NCBI RefSeq assembly: GCF_900636825.1
Contig: NZ_LR134318.1
Location: 5,813,501-5,877,500, forward strand
Reading direction: 5' to 3'
Length of the DNA stretch: 64,000 nucleotides
From: Pseudomonas fluorescens
GTDB lineage: Bacteria > Pseudomonadota > Gammaproteobacteria > Pseudomonadales > Pseudomonadaceae
The translations under genes and the position numbers were made by a program. The notes beneath the pieces were generated by a model that did no database searches, was not told the origin of the DNA, and saw only the letters and a program-made list of their open reading frames with translations. Below, in pieces: positions 1-8,159 of this stretch; position 1 is the stretch's first letter; the number at the start of each line of letters is the position of its first letter.

Positions 1-2
1 GA

Positions 3-1415
3 ATCGTCGTCATGCAGCGGGTCATCAGGGATGCGCACGCCACACCGGAGGGGATGAGTGCGCTGCAGGCCAAAGTCGCCCTCATTCAGAAACACTTTCC
101 ACCGACAACCGCGAGTCTGTTCGCTATCCCACGGCTGGGCAGTGGCGAGGTGCTGGAATGGTGGACCGAACTGGGTGGCCAGCCCACGCCGTATGCCGAG
201 CTCAATGAGGACGCGCAGCGACGCTTGCTGCAAACCTATGAGGTGCGCCAGACCTCCCTCGAACAGTTGGCGAATGAATTGCAAAAACGCGGTCAGCCGG
301 ATGTCGCGGATGATCTGCGCAGTCTGCTCGGCAGCCCTGAACTGGACAAACTCTACAGCCTCAACGGCGAGCCACTGGTGGTGCGCTGGAACCAGCGCCC
401 GCCAAGGCCGGTCGTGCCGCCGGTCGTACCGCTGGCGCCAGTGGTGGCACCTTCGCGCCGCGGCTGGTGGCTAGCCGCGTTGCTGGCGCTACTGTTGCTG
501 TTGTTGCTGGCGCTGTGGTTGTGGTGGTTTCTGCACCGTGAGCCTGCCGTCGTCGCAGTGCCCCCTGCCGCACCGATCGTGGCGCCAGTTGAGCAGCCGG
601 TCGAACCGCTGCCCGAACCCGTCGTCGAACCGGAGCCTGTGCCGGAACCTTTACCCGAGCCGGAGCCGGCGCCGATACCCGAACCGAAACCTGTGCCGCC
701 GCCGAAACCGGTGGTCGTCGCTCCGCCGCCACCGACCCTGGACAACTTCGCCTGTCGGAAAAAAGCACCGGATGCGGTGGTCCCGCAATTTGTCGTGGTG
801 CTCGATACCTCCGGGTCGATGGAGCTGAACATCAAAGCGGTGAAAGCCGATGAAGACTGGTTTTTCGGCAATAACCTCAACAAGTACACCGACCCGAACC
901 GCACCTTGCAGATCTTCGAGAAACCGAGCCGCATGAACGTCGCGCAGGACTCGCTGGCCGGGATGATCAACGCGCTCGACCCGAAGATCGACACGCGCCT
1001 CATCACCTTTGAGGGTTGCGAAAGCACGCCAGACCAAGGGGTGTTCAAGTTTGCCGACAGGCAGCGCCTGATCAACGGTATCCGCGGCCTGGTGCCCAAC
1101 CAAGGCACACCGTTGGCCGACAGCCTGGCTAAAGCGGCGAGCACCGTGGACGGACGCAACAACGATGCGGTGATCGTGATGTTCGTCGACGGCGAGGACG
1201 GTTGTCAGAAGGATGTTTGCGCGGTATCGCGACGTATTGCCCAAGAGCAACCACGCTTGCGCGTCAACGTGGTGAACATTGGCGCGGGCGGACCGTCGCA
1301 GTGCATCGCGAAAAACACCGGTGGCCGGGTTTACGCGAGCACCAACGCGGCCGAACTGGCCAAGCAGTTGAAGCTGGCGAGCAAGGAAGTGTCCAGCAGC
1401 GCCAAATGTAACTGA
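3..1415 (+). CDS. Membrane-anchored von Willebrand factor A domain protein (5' end outside window)
   Basis: The frame is open to the left edge, so the true start is probably upstream; the first ATG in the window (12) has no visible ribosome site. Numbered from that ATG, the protein has a soluble N-terminal region of about 145 residues, one strong leucine-rich membrane segment (about 150-173), a long Pro/Glu/Val repeat-like linker (about 180-245), and a C-terminal vWA domain. The MIDAS metal site is intact: DTSGS begins at D265, with a Thr in GTPLADS (T366) and a later Asp in VDGED. The vWA domain should therefore lie beyond the membrane on a rigid stalk and bind a protein partner through a metal ion. 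The partner and process are unknown. The next gene is convergent, so it gives no functional hint. Confidence 0.8.
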   Translation: MVVMQRVIRDAHATPEGMSALQAKVALIQKHFPPTTASLFAIPRLGSGEVLEWWTELGGQPTPYAELNEDAQRRLLQTYEVRQTSLEQLANELQKRGQPDVADDLRSLLGSPELDKLYSLNGEPLVVRWNQRPPRPVVPPVVPLAPVVAPSRRGWWLAALLALLLLLLLALWLWWFLHREPAVVAVPPAAPIVAPVEQPVEPLPEPVVEPEPVPEPLPEPEPAPIPEPKPVPPPKPVVVAPPPPTLDNFACRKKAPDAVVPQFVVVLDTSGSMELNIKAVKADEDWFFGNNLNKYTDPNRTLQIFEKPSRMNVAQDSLAGMINALDPKIDTRLITFEGCESTPDQGVFKFADRQRLINGIRGLVPNQGTPLADSLAKAASTVDGRNNDAVIVMFVDGEDGCQKDVCAVSRRIAQEQPRLRVNVVNIGAGGPSQCIAKNTGGRVYASTNAAELAKQLKLASKEVSSSAKCN

Positions 1416-1420
1416 CACCG

Positions 1421-1507
1421 TGCAGGAGCCGCGGCACGCTGCGATCTTTTGAGCTGCTTTTGAAGATCAAAGGATCGCAGCCTCGTTTTACTCGTCAGCT
1501 CCTACAG
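1421..1507. repeat. REP doublet, degenerate
   Basis: An inverted pair of REP-type palindromes lies between two convergent genes: a GCAGGAGC...GCTGCGATCTTTT arm and its mirror GATCGCAGC...GCTCCTACAG. Several arm bases differ from the commoner copies in this window. Confidence 0.8.
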
Positions 1508-1520
1508 GGGCGCTGCGGGG

Positions 1521-3497
1521 TTAACGGAAGCGGTCGACCTCGGAGCGCAGGTCTGCGGCGAGTTTTTCCAGCTCTTTGGCGGTGACCGCGAGGTTCGAGA
1601 CCACTTCGCGCTGCTCGCTGTTGGCCAAGGCAATGCTTTGCAGATTGCTGCTCAGCAAGGTCGCCGTGCTGCTTTGTTCCTGAGTCGCGGTGGTGATCGC
1701 GGCAAACTGCTGGCCCGCCGAACGGCTCTGCTCATCGATCCGCGCCAGCGCCGTGGCGACATTGGCGTTACGCGACAAACCTTCCTGCATCAACACATTG
1801 CCCTGCTCCATGGTGCTGATGGCGTTGCCGGTTTCCTGCTGGATGCTGTGGATCATGCTGGAAATTTCATCGGTCGCCTGACGGGTACGCGAGGCGAGGC
1901 TGCGCACTTCATCGGCCACCACGGCAAACCCGCGACCTTGCTCACCGGCACGCGCCGCTTCGATCGCGGCGTTTAGCGCCAACAGGTTGGTCTGCTCGGC
2001 AATCGAGGTGATCACACCGACGATGCCGCCGATTTCCTGCGAACGCTGGCCGAGAGTGTTGATCACCGTGGCGGTGCTGTTCAGCGCACCGGCGATCTGC
2101 TCCAGCGACGACGACGCTTCTTCCATGGAACTGCGGCCGATCTGGGTTTGCTGGGCGTTTTCCTGGGCCAGACGCTGGGTCGCGCCCATGTTGTCGGCGA
2201 TGTTCAGCGACGTCGCACTGAACTCTTCAACGGCACCGGCCATGCTGGTGATTTCGCCAGACTGCTGCTCCATTCCTTCGTACGCGCCGCCGGACAAACC
2301 GGACAGTGCCTGCGCACGGCTGTTGACCTCTTCCGAGGCGCGGCGGATGTGCTCGACCATAGTCGACAGCGCCTGACTCATCTGGTTGAACGCACGGGAC
2401 AGCTGACCGATCTCGTCGTGGCTCGACACGTTCAGACGCACGCTCAGGTCACCAGCACCCAAGGCTTCGGCCTGACGCACCAGATCGCCCAGCGGCGCGA
2501 GTTTGCTGCGCAGCAGCCAGACCACAGAGCCGACGGCCAGCAACATCGCCAGCAGACTGCCGATCGCCAGTTGGGTACCTACGCTCCAGGTCACCGCGCG
2601 AATCTCGGCCTTTGGCATGCTCGCCACCACCGACCACGGGCCATCTTCGAACGGCACGGCGACGCTGTAGAAATCTTCGCCCTTGTCGCTCCAGAACTCA
2701 CCCTTGCCTGGGGTTTTCACCAGATTGTTGATGGTCGGGACGGCTTGATCCAAGGCTTCTACGCCGGCAACCGGCACCAGCCATTTGTTCTGCTCGTCGA
2801 GCAACGCCAGCGAGCCGGTTTTGCCGATGCGGAAGCGTTTGAGGTTGGCGAACTGTGCGTTTTGCGCATCGGTGTAATCGAAGCCGACGTACAACACCGC
2901 AATGATCTTGCCCCCCGCGTCGCGCACCGGGGTGTACTGCGACATGTAGTAACGTTCGAACAACAGCGAGCGGCCAACATAGCTCTGTCCCGCCATCAAC
3001 TTCGCATACGCCGGGTTGGCGTGATCGAGCACGGTGCCGATGGCACGGGTGCCGTCCTGCTTGCTGACGTTGGTGCTGACGCGAATGAAATCTTCGCCGC
3101 TGCGCACGAACACCGTGGCCACGCCGGCGGTCATCTGCTTGAACTCGTCAACTTCCTTGAAGTTGTTGTTCAGCACCACGTTGCCCAGGTGCAGGCCCGG
3201 AGTCTGTACGCCGGCCACGGTCACTGGCTCATCCGGATGCACGCTCAAGCCGCTGCCGAAGCGTTTTTCGAACAGCCCGCTCAAACGCAGGGTGCTTTCG
3301 CGCAGCGTGCTGTGAAAAGTGCTCAGTTGGTCGGCCAGCAGCCGCGCCTCACTGGCCAGATGTTCTTCACGGGTGGCGAGGTTGGCGGTATCCAGTGAAC
3401 GTAGGGCGAACACCGAACTACCGCTGATAACAATCGCCAGTATCACAGCAAGGGCAAGGCCCAGCTGCGAAGCGATCCGAGCACGAGGTTGAGACAT
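1521..3497 (-). CDS. Methyl-accepting chemotaxis protein with periplasmic Cache sensor
   Basis: A 658-residue transmembrane chemoreceptor. Layout: TM1 at about 10-32, a large periplasmic domain at about 33-305 with the Cache_3/Cache_2 type of C-terminal repeat (GGKIIAVLYVGFDYTD near 196-210), TM2 at about 308-329, HAMP at about 330-383, then the signalling coiled coil. The conserved hairpin tip that contacts CheA and CheW is intact (EQTNLLALNAAIEAARAGEQ, about 501-520). The C-terminus ends in VDRFR and has no CheR-binding pentapeptide. Cache domains of this class usually bind small metabolites such as carboxylates, but the ligand cannot be read here. The start has a clear AGGAG seven bases upstream. 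It is probably monocistronic. Confidence 0.93.
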   Translation of the reverse strand: MSQPRARIASQLGLALAVILAIVISGSSVFALRSLDTANLATREEHLASEARLLADQLSTFHSTLRESTLRLSGLFEKRFGSGLSVHPDEPVTVAGVQTPGLHLGNVVLNNNFKEVDEFKQMTAGVATVFVRSGEDFIRVSTNVSKQDGTRAIGTVLDHANPAYAKLMAGQSYVGRSLLFERYYMSQYTPVRDAGGKIIAVLYVGFDYTDAQNAQFANLKRFRIGKTGSLALLDEQNKWLVPVAGVEALDQAVPTINNLVKTPGKGEFWSDKGEDFYSVAVPFEDGPWSVVASMPKAEIRAVTWSVGTQLAIGSLLAMLLAVGSVVWLLRSKLAPLGDLVRQAEALGAGDLSVRLNVSSHDEIGQLSRAFNQMSQALSTMVEHIRRASEEVNSRAQALSGLSGGAYEGMEQQSGEITSMAGAVEEFSATSLNIADNMGATQRLAQENAQQTQIGRSSMEEASSSLEQIAGALNSTATVINTLGQRSQEIGGIVGVITSIAEQTNLLALNAAIEAARAGEQGRGFAVVADEVRSLASRTRQATDEISSMIHSIQQETGNAISTMEQGNVLMQEGLSRNANVATALARIDEQSRSAGQQFAAITTATQEQSSTATLLSSNLQSIALANSEQREVVSNLAVTAKELEKLAADLRSEVDRFR

Positions 3498-3685
3498 GAA
3501 CAGCTCCTGGCCGAGCCACCGAATCTTCCTTGATCGCGGTAATTGCCCGGAAAATATTCTAATAATGGGGTGCAGCGCGGAACCGGCACGACGGTTCCAC
3601 TTGCTCGTAGTCGGCGGGAAAACCGAATACTTGAGCGGTTTACGTGGGTATGGCGCAGTAATGGCATTGTGCCGGCTCGAACGTT

Positions 3686-4606
3686 TCAGCTCAAGCGCGC
3701 GACCGTCGGCAGTTGCATGGCGCGGACCTCGCCCTGCAGGAAGTCGCTGAGACGGCGCAAACGTTCACCTCCGGCACGCGTTTTCGGCCACACCAAGTAA
3801 TAATTCAGTCCGCTGGCCACCGCTGTTGGCCACGGCAGACTCAAGCGTCCTTGCGCAACATCTTCGGCGACCATCAACAAATCGCCCATCGACACGCCGT
3901 AACCGCGCGCCGCCGCGATCATGCCCAGCTCCAGCGTGTCGAACACCTGGCCGCCCTTGAGCGAGACCTGCTCGGACAGGCCCATGCGTTCCAGCCAACT
4001 GCGCCAGTCGCGTCGATCCGGAGTCGGATGCAACAACTCGGCAGTCGCCAGTCGTGCCACATCCCAAGGCTGATCATTGAGCAGGTTGGGCGCGCCGACC
4101 GGGATCAGTTCTTCAGGAAACAACAGGCTCGCTTCCCAGTCCGGCGGAAAGTGCCCGTCACTGAGCAGCACCGCGCAATCGAACGGCTCGTTGTTGAAGT
4201 CAACCGAATCGACGTCCATCCACGCGCTGGTCAGTTGCACCTCATTGCCCGGCTGCAATTGGCGGAAGCGACTCAAGCGCGCCAGCAGCCAGCGCATGGT
4301 CAGGGTCGATGGCGCTTTCATGCGCAGGATGTCGTCTTCGGCACGCAGGGTATTGCAGGCGCGCTCGAGGGCGGCAAAGCCCTCGCGAACACCGGGTAAC
4401 AGCAGGCGCGCCGACTCGGTGAGTTGCAGATTGCGCCCGCTGCGATGAAACAGCCGGCAGGCGAAATGTTCCTCAAGAGTGCGCATGTGCCGACTGACCG
4501 CGCTTTGGGTGATCGACAGCTCCTCAGCGGCGCGGGTGAAAGAACTGTGGCGCGCCGCCGCTTCGAATGCGCGCAGGGCATACAACGGCGGAAGGCGTCG
4601 GGACAT
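3686..4606 (-). CDS. LysR-family transcriptional regulator (GcvA/AmpR-like)
   Basis: 306 residues. An N-terminal winged HTH (about 1-62; recognition helix in ITQSAVSRHMRTLEE) is followed by a substrate-binding-like effector domain. The phrasing LYALRAFEAAARHSSFTRAAEEL places it with GcvA/AmpR-type LysR proteins. I use the internal ATG at 4606, which has GGAG eight bases upstream. The longer frame to 4702 would add a non-LysR leader. It is divergent from the MATE exporter gene with about 150 bp between starts, the usual arrangement for a LysR protein controlling its neighbour, so the exporter is the obvious candidate target. The inducer is unknown. Confidence 0.88.
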   Translation of the reverse strand: MSRRLPPLYALRAFEAAARHSSFTRAAEELSITQSAVSRHMRTLEEHFACRLFHRSGRNLQLTESARLLLPGVREGFAALERACNTLRAEDDILRMKAPSTLTMRWLLARLSRFRQLQPGNEVQLTSAWMDVDSVDFNNEPFDCAVLLSDGHFPPDWEASLLFPEELIPVGAPNLLNDQPWDVARLATAELLHPTPDRRDWRSWLERMGLSEQVSLKGGQVFDTLELGMIAAARGYGVSMGDLLMVAEDVAQGRLSLPWPTAVASGLNYYLVWPKTRAGGERLRRLSDFLQGEVRAMQLPTVARLS

Positions 4607-4758
4607 ACACAAAGCTCCAACAGCGGGATGCAGCCAATCTGGCGATGGTGTTTCAGGATGAGTTTCAGTCATGCAACCCATCCTTTTTATCCCTTTGTGC
4701 AAAGCCTGCCAAGCGCCGAGAATCGACGGTCTGCTGTTCCCTCCAAAATCGACTGGTG

Positions 4759-6159
4759 ATGACCATGCAACATCCTGTGCGTACCGAACTCTGGGCCATC
4801 CTGCGGCTGGCGGGGCCGCTGATCGCTTCGCAGTTGGCGCACATGCTGATGGTGCTGACCGATACCCTGATGATGGCCCGCCTCAGCCCCGAGGCGCTGG
4901 CGGGCGGCGGTCTCGGCGCGGCGACGTATTCGTTCGTGTCGATTTTCTGCATCGGCGTGATCGCGGCGGTCGGTACGCTGGTGGCGATACGCAAAGGTGC
5001 CGGCGACATCCTCGGCGCGGCACGGTTGACCCAGGCCGGTTTGTGGCTGGCGTGGCTGATGGCGCTGGTCGCCGGATTGCTGCTGTGGAATCTGAAACCG
5101 GTGCTGTTGCTATTCGGTCAGACCGAAACCAACGTCAACGCTGCCGGGCAGTTTCTGGTTGCCCTGCCCTTCGCGCTCCCCGGCTATTTGAGTTTCATGG
5201 CCTTGCGCGGCTTCACCAGTGCAATTGGCCGGGCGACCCCGGTGATGGTCATCAGCCTGGCCGGCACCGTGGCTAATTTCCTGCTCAATTACGCGTTGAT
5301 CGCCGGAATGTTCGGGCTGCCGAAAATGGGTCTGACCGGCATCGGTATGGTCACCGCTATTGTCGCCAACTGCATGGCCCTGGCGCTGGCCTGGCACATC
5401 CGCCGGCATTCGGCCTATGACGCCTACCCATTGCGTGCCGGGCTGTCGCGACCAAATCGGCAATACCTCAAGGAGCTCTGGCGCCTTGGCCTGCCGATTG
5501 GCGGCACGTACGCTGTGGAAGTCGGCCTGTTCGCATTCGCCGCGCTGTGCATGGGCACCATGGGCAGCACGCAGTTGGGCGCACACCAGATCGCCCTGCA
5601 GATTGTCTCGGTGGCATTCATGGTGCCGGCGGGCATGTCGTACGCGATCACTATGCGCGTCGGCCAGCATTACGGCGCCGGGCAGTTGCTGGATGCGCGG
5701 ATGTCCGGGCGGGTCGGCATCGTCTTTGGCGCGGTGGTGATGCTGGGCTTTGCCATGGTGTTCTGGTTGCTGCCGAACCAGTTGGTGGGGTTGTTCCTTG
5801 ATCACAATGATCCGGCATTTGCCGAGGTGATTCGCTTGGCGGTGAGCCTGCTGGCCGTGGCGGCGTGGTTCGAATTGTTCGATGGCACGCAGACCATCGC
5901 CATGGGCTGCATTCGCGGGCTCAAGGATGCCAAGACAACATTTCTGGTCGGGCTCGCCTGTTATTGGCTGATCGGTGCGCCAGCAGCTTGGTGGATGGCG
6001 TTCCACTTGAGCTGGGGACCGACGGGCGTCTGGTGGGGTCTGGCGCTGGGGTTGGCGTGCGCGGCGGTGAGTTTGACGCTGGCGTTTGAATGGAAGATGA
6101 AGCGGATGATTCGGCGGGAGCCTGCGGCAGAAGATTATCAAGCGGTTGCGGCGGATTAG
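4759..6159 (+). CDS. MATE-family multidrug efflux transporter (NorM/PmpM-like)
   Basis: 466 residues, with about 12 hydrophobic segments in two homologous halves and the opening typical of NorM-type cation-coupled drug/cation antiporters (LAGPLIASQLAHMLMVLTDT). It acts in the inner membrane, exporting cationic or amphipathic compounds in exchange for H+ or Na+. The frame is open further upstream, but the homologous part starts at MTMQHPVRTELWAI, so ATG 4759 is preferred (GTG 4756 and ATG 4765 are also possible; the ribosome site is weak). It corresponds in position to PA5294 of P. aeruginosa. The divergent LysR gene may regulate it. Substrate specificity is not predictable. Confidence 0.9.
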   Translation: MTMQHPVRTELWAILRLAGPLIASQLAHMLMVLTDTLMMARLSPEALAGGGLGAATYSFVSIFCIGVIAAVGTLVAIRKGAGDILGAARLTQAGLWLAWLMALVAGLLLWNLKPVLLLFGQTETNVNAAGQFLVALPFALPGYLSFMALRGFTSAIGRATPVMVISLAGTVANFLLNYALIAGMFGLPKMGLTGIGMVTAIVANCMALALAWHIRRHSAYDAYPLRAGLSRPNRQYLKELWRLGLPIGGTYAVEVGLFAFAALCMGTMGSTQLGAHQIALQIVSVAFMVPAGMSYAITMRVGQHYGAGQLLDARMSGRVGIVFGAVVMLGFAMVFWLLPNQLVGLFLDHNDPAFAEVIRLAVSLLAVAAWFELFDGTQTIAMGCIRGLKDAKTTFLVGLACYWLIGAPAAWWMAFHLSWGPTGVWWGLALGLACAAVSLTLAFEWKMKRMIRREPAAEDYQAVAAD

Positions 6160-6162
6160 GAT

Positions 6163-6229
6163 CAGAAGATCGCAGCCTGCGGCAGCTCCTACAGGTCCTT
6201 GTTGGAGCTGCCGCAGGCTGCGATCTTTT
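6163..6229. repeat. REP doublet, short spacer
   Basis: Two REP arms in tail-to-tail order (GATCGCAGCCTGCGGCAGCTCCTAC, then GGAGCTGCCGCAGGCTGCGATC) with only about ten bases between them. It lies between the convergent exporter and GGDEF/EAL genes and could fold into one long hairpin in either transcript. Confidence 0.88.
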
Positions 6230-7898
6230 AAACGGCTTCCACAGAAGTCTGCTGGCTGGCGCCAAAAGTCAGGTAATCCACCAGTTCAGCCAATGGCAAC
6301 GGCCGGCTGATCAGATAACCCTGCACCTGATCGCAACCAAATCCGCGCAGCAATTCCAGCTGCTCCGGCGTTTCGACGCCTTCGGCCACCACTTCCAGGT
6401 GCAGGTTGTGCGCGAGGTTGATCATCGCGTGCACCAGTTTGCGGTTTTCTTCGCGCTGCTCCATGCCGCCAACGAAGCTCTTGTCGATCTTCAGCAAGGT
6501 GATCGGCAGGCTATTGAGGTGCACGAACGACGAGAACCCCGTGCCGAAATCGTCCAGCGAGAAGCGCACGCCGAGGCGACCGAGGGCGTCCATGGTCTGT
6601 TTGACCAGATCGCTGCGGCGCATCACGGCGGTTTCGGTCAATTCGAACTCCAGCCACTGCGCCTCGACGCCACGTTCGACGATCAAACGGCTGAGCGTCG
6701 GCAATAACTGACTGTCCTGAAACTGGCGGAACGACAGGTTGATCGCCATGTGCAGCGCCGGCAGACCTTGCTCGCGCAGCGCCTGCATGTCGCGCAGCGC
6801 CCGGGAAATCACCCAATAACCCAACGGCACGATCAACCCGCTTTGTTCGGCCAGTGGCACAAATTCGCTCGGTGGCAGCAGACCGCGTTCGCCATGGCGC
6901 CAGCGCACCAGCGCTTCGAGGCCGACGATCTGGCCATCCTCAAGGTTGAGGCGTGGCTGGTAATGCAATTCCAGTTCATCGCGGCGCAGGGCCCGGCGCA
7001 GCTCGCTTTCAAGGTCAGCCATGCTGCGCGCGTTGCGGTTGATGCGTTCGTTGAAAATGTGAAAGGTGCAGCCCTGGGTGCTTTTAGCCTGCTGCATGGC
7101 GATGTGCGCGTGCCACATCAGCGGGTCGGCGCCGCCGTTGGCGCGGGCATGGGCGATGCCGAGACTGGAGCCGATCAACAGGCTTTCGCCATCGACCCAA
7201 TACGGTTCGGCCAAGGCTTCGGTAATTCGTTCGGCCATCCACTCGGCGCGTTGCGGCGCGCGGCGAGTATCGATCAACAGAGCGAACTCGTCACTGCCCA
7301 GGCGCGCCAGTTGATCGCCAGCCTCCAGCTGACTTTTCAGCCGGGCGACGACCTGCAGAATCAGCCGGTCTCCCGCTTGATGGCCGAGGGCGTCATTGGC
7401 ATGGCGGAAATTGTCGAGATCGAGATGCCCCAGAGCCAGGCCGCGACCGTCGCCTTCAGCAAGACGCGCGGCCAGCAAGGTCTGGAAGCCCTGGCGATTG
7501 GCAATGCCGGTCAACGGATCCTGTTCGGCGAGGCGTTGCAGGGTATTTTCAAGCACCCCTCGTTCGCGCACGTGGCGCAGGCAACGACGCAACATGCCGG
7601 CATCGAGGGCGTCGAATACCAGCCAGTCGCTGACACCATCGGGTGCATGGGCCGGTTCGTGTTCAAGCAACAATACCGTCGGCAGGCTGCAGCGGCCGGG
7701 TGCCGGTTGCAACGCTGGAATGGTCAACAGCACCGCGTGCCGGTTGTCTTCGAACAAACGGCAGACTGACTCCCAATTCGGCGCGCTGATCAGCACCGCC
7801 GTGCTCCCCATCGGAGCCAGACACTCGCGCAATAACGCTGTCCACGCTGGCTCTTCGGCCAGTAGCAGCAAACGCAAGGGTTCGACAGGCGTAGACAA
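6228..7898 (-). CDS. proE: GGDEF/EAL c-di-GMP phosphodiesterase, ProE-like
   Basis: 556 residues. Residues 1-115 look like a receiver fold without a clear phospho-acceptor Asp. GGDEF domain (about 120-285): the signature reads GSDEF (201-205), so the second Gly is Ser. EAL domain (about 295-545) is complete: EAL 328-330, N387, ELTE 419-422, DDFGTG 449-454, K470, E506. Expected activity is hydrolysis of c-di-GMP to pGpG in the cytoplasm, with the GGDEF half regulatory or weak. Position between the MATE gene and rep matches PA5295, described as the high-activity phosphodiesterase ProE. The start is a TTG with GGGAG five bases upstream. The 3' end overlaps the REP element. Confidence 0.85.
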   Translation of the reverse strand: MSTPVEPLRLLLLAEEPAWTALLRECLAPMGSTAVLISAPNWESVCRLFEDNRHAVLLTIPALQPAPGRCSLPTVLLLEHEPAHAPDGVSDWLVFDALDAGMLRRCLRHVRERGVLENTLQRLAEQDPLTGIANRQGFQTLLAARLAEGDGRGLALGHLDLDNFRHANDALGHQAGDRLILQVVARLKSQLEAGDQLARLGSDEFALLIDTRRAPQRAEWMAERITEALAEPYWVDGESLLIGSSLGIAHARANGGADPLMWHAHIAMQQAKSTQGCTFHIFNERINRNARSMADLESELRRALRRDELELHYQPRLNLEDGQIVGLEALVRWRHGERGLLPPSEFVPLAEQSGLIVPLGYWVISRALRDMQALREQGLPALHMAINLSFRQFQDSQLLPTLSRLIVERGVEAQWLEFELTETAVMRRSDLVKQTMDALGRLGVRFSLDDFGTGFSSFVHLNSLPITLLKIDKSFVGGMEQREENRKLVHAMINLAHNLHLEVVAEGVETPEQLELLRGFGCDQVQGYLISRPLPLAELVDYLTFGASQQTSVEAV

Positions 7899-8159
7899 GC
7901 TAGCTCCCTAGACTCTGCAATGATGTGGGCGGGGGCATTATGCCGTTGCGACGACCAATGACCAAATGACCGGTTAGCAAAACGTTATTTTGTGTCACGA
8001 ATGAGAACATTAGCCGCAAAATCCCCGCGCATCCTGCGTGAAAGTAACAAAACCGGCAAATTTGAATCGCGTGGTACGTCACAAGTCGGACAGAGCAGCA
8101 CAATTCGCTGAGCCTGTTAAAATGCCGGCCCATTTCGTTATCGACTCCCGAATTTTCGT

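Noticed and set aside
7900..8133. 77-codon minus-strand frame in the proE-rep spacer
   Set aside because: Cys-rich random-looking translation and no ribosome site; the TTG start of proE is a better reading.
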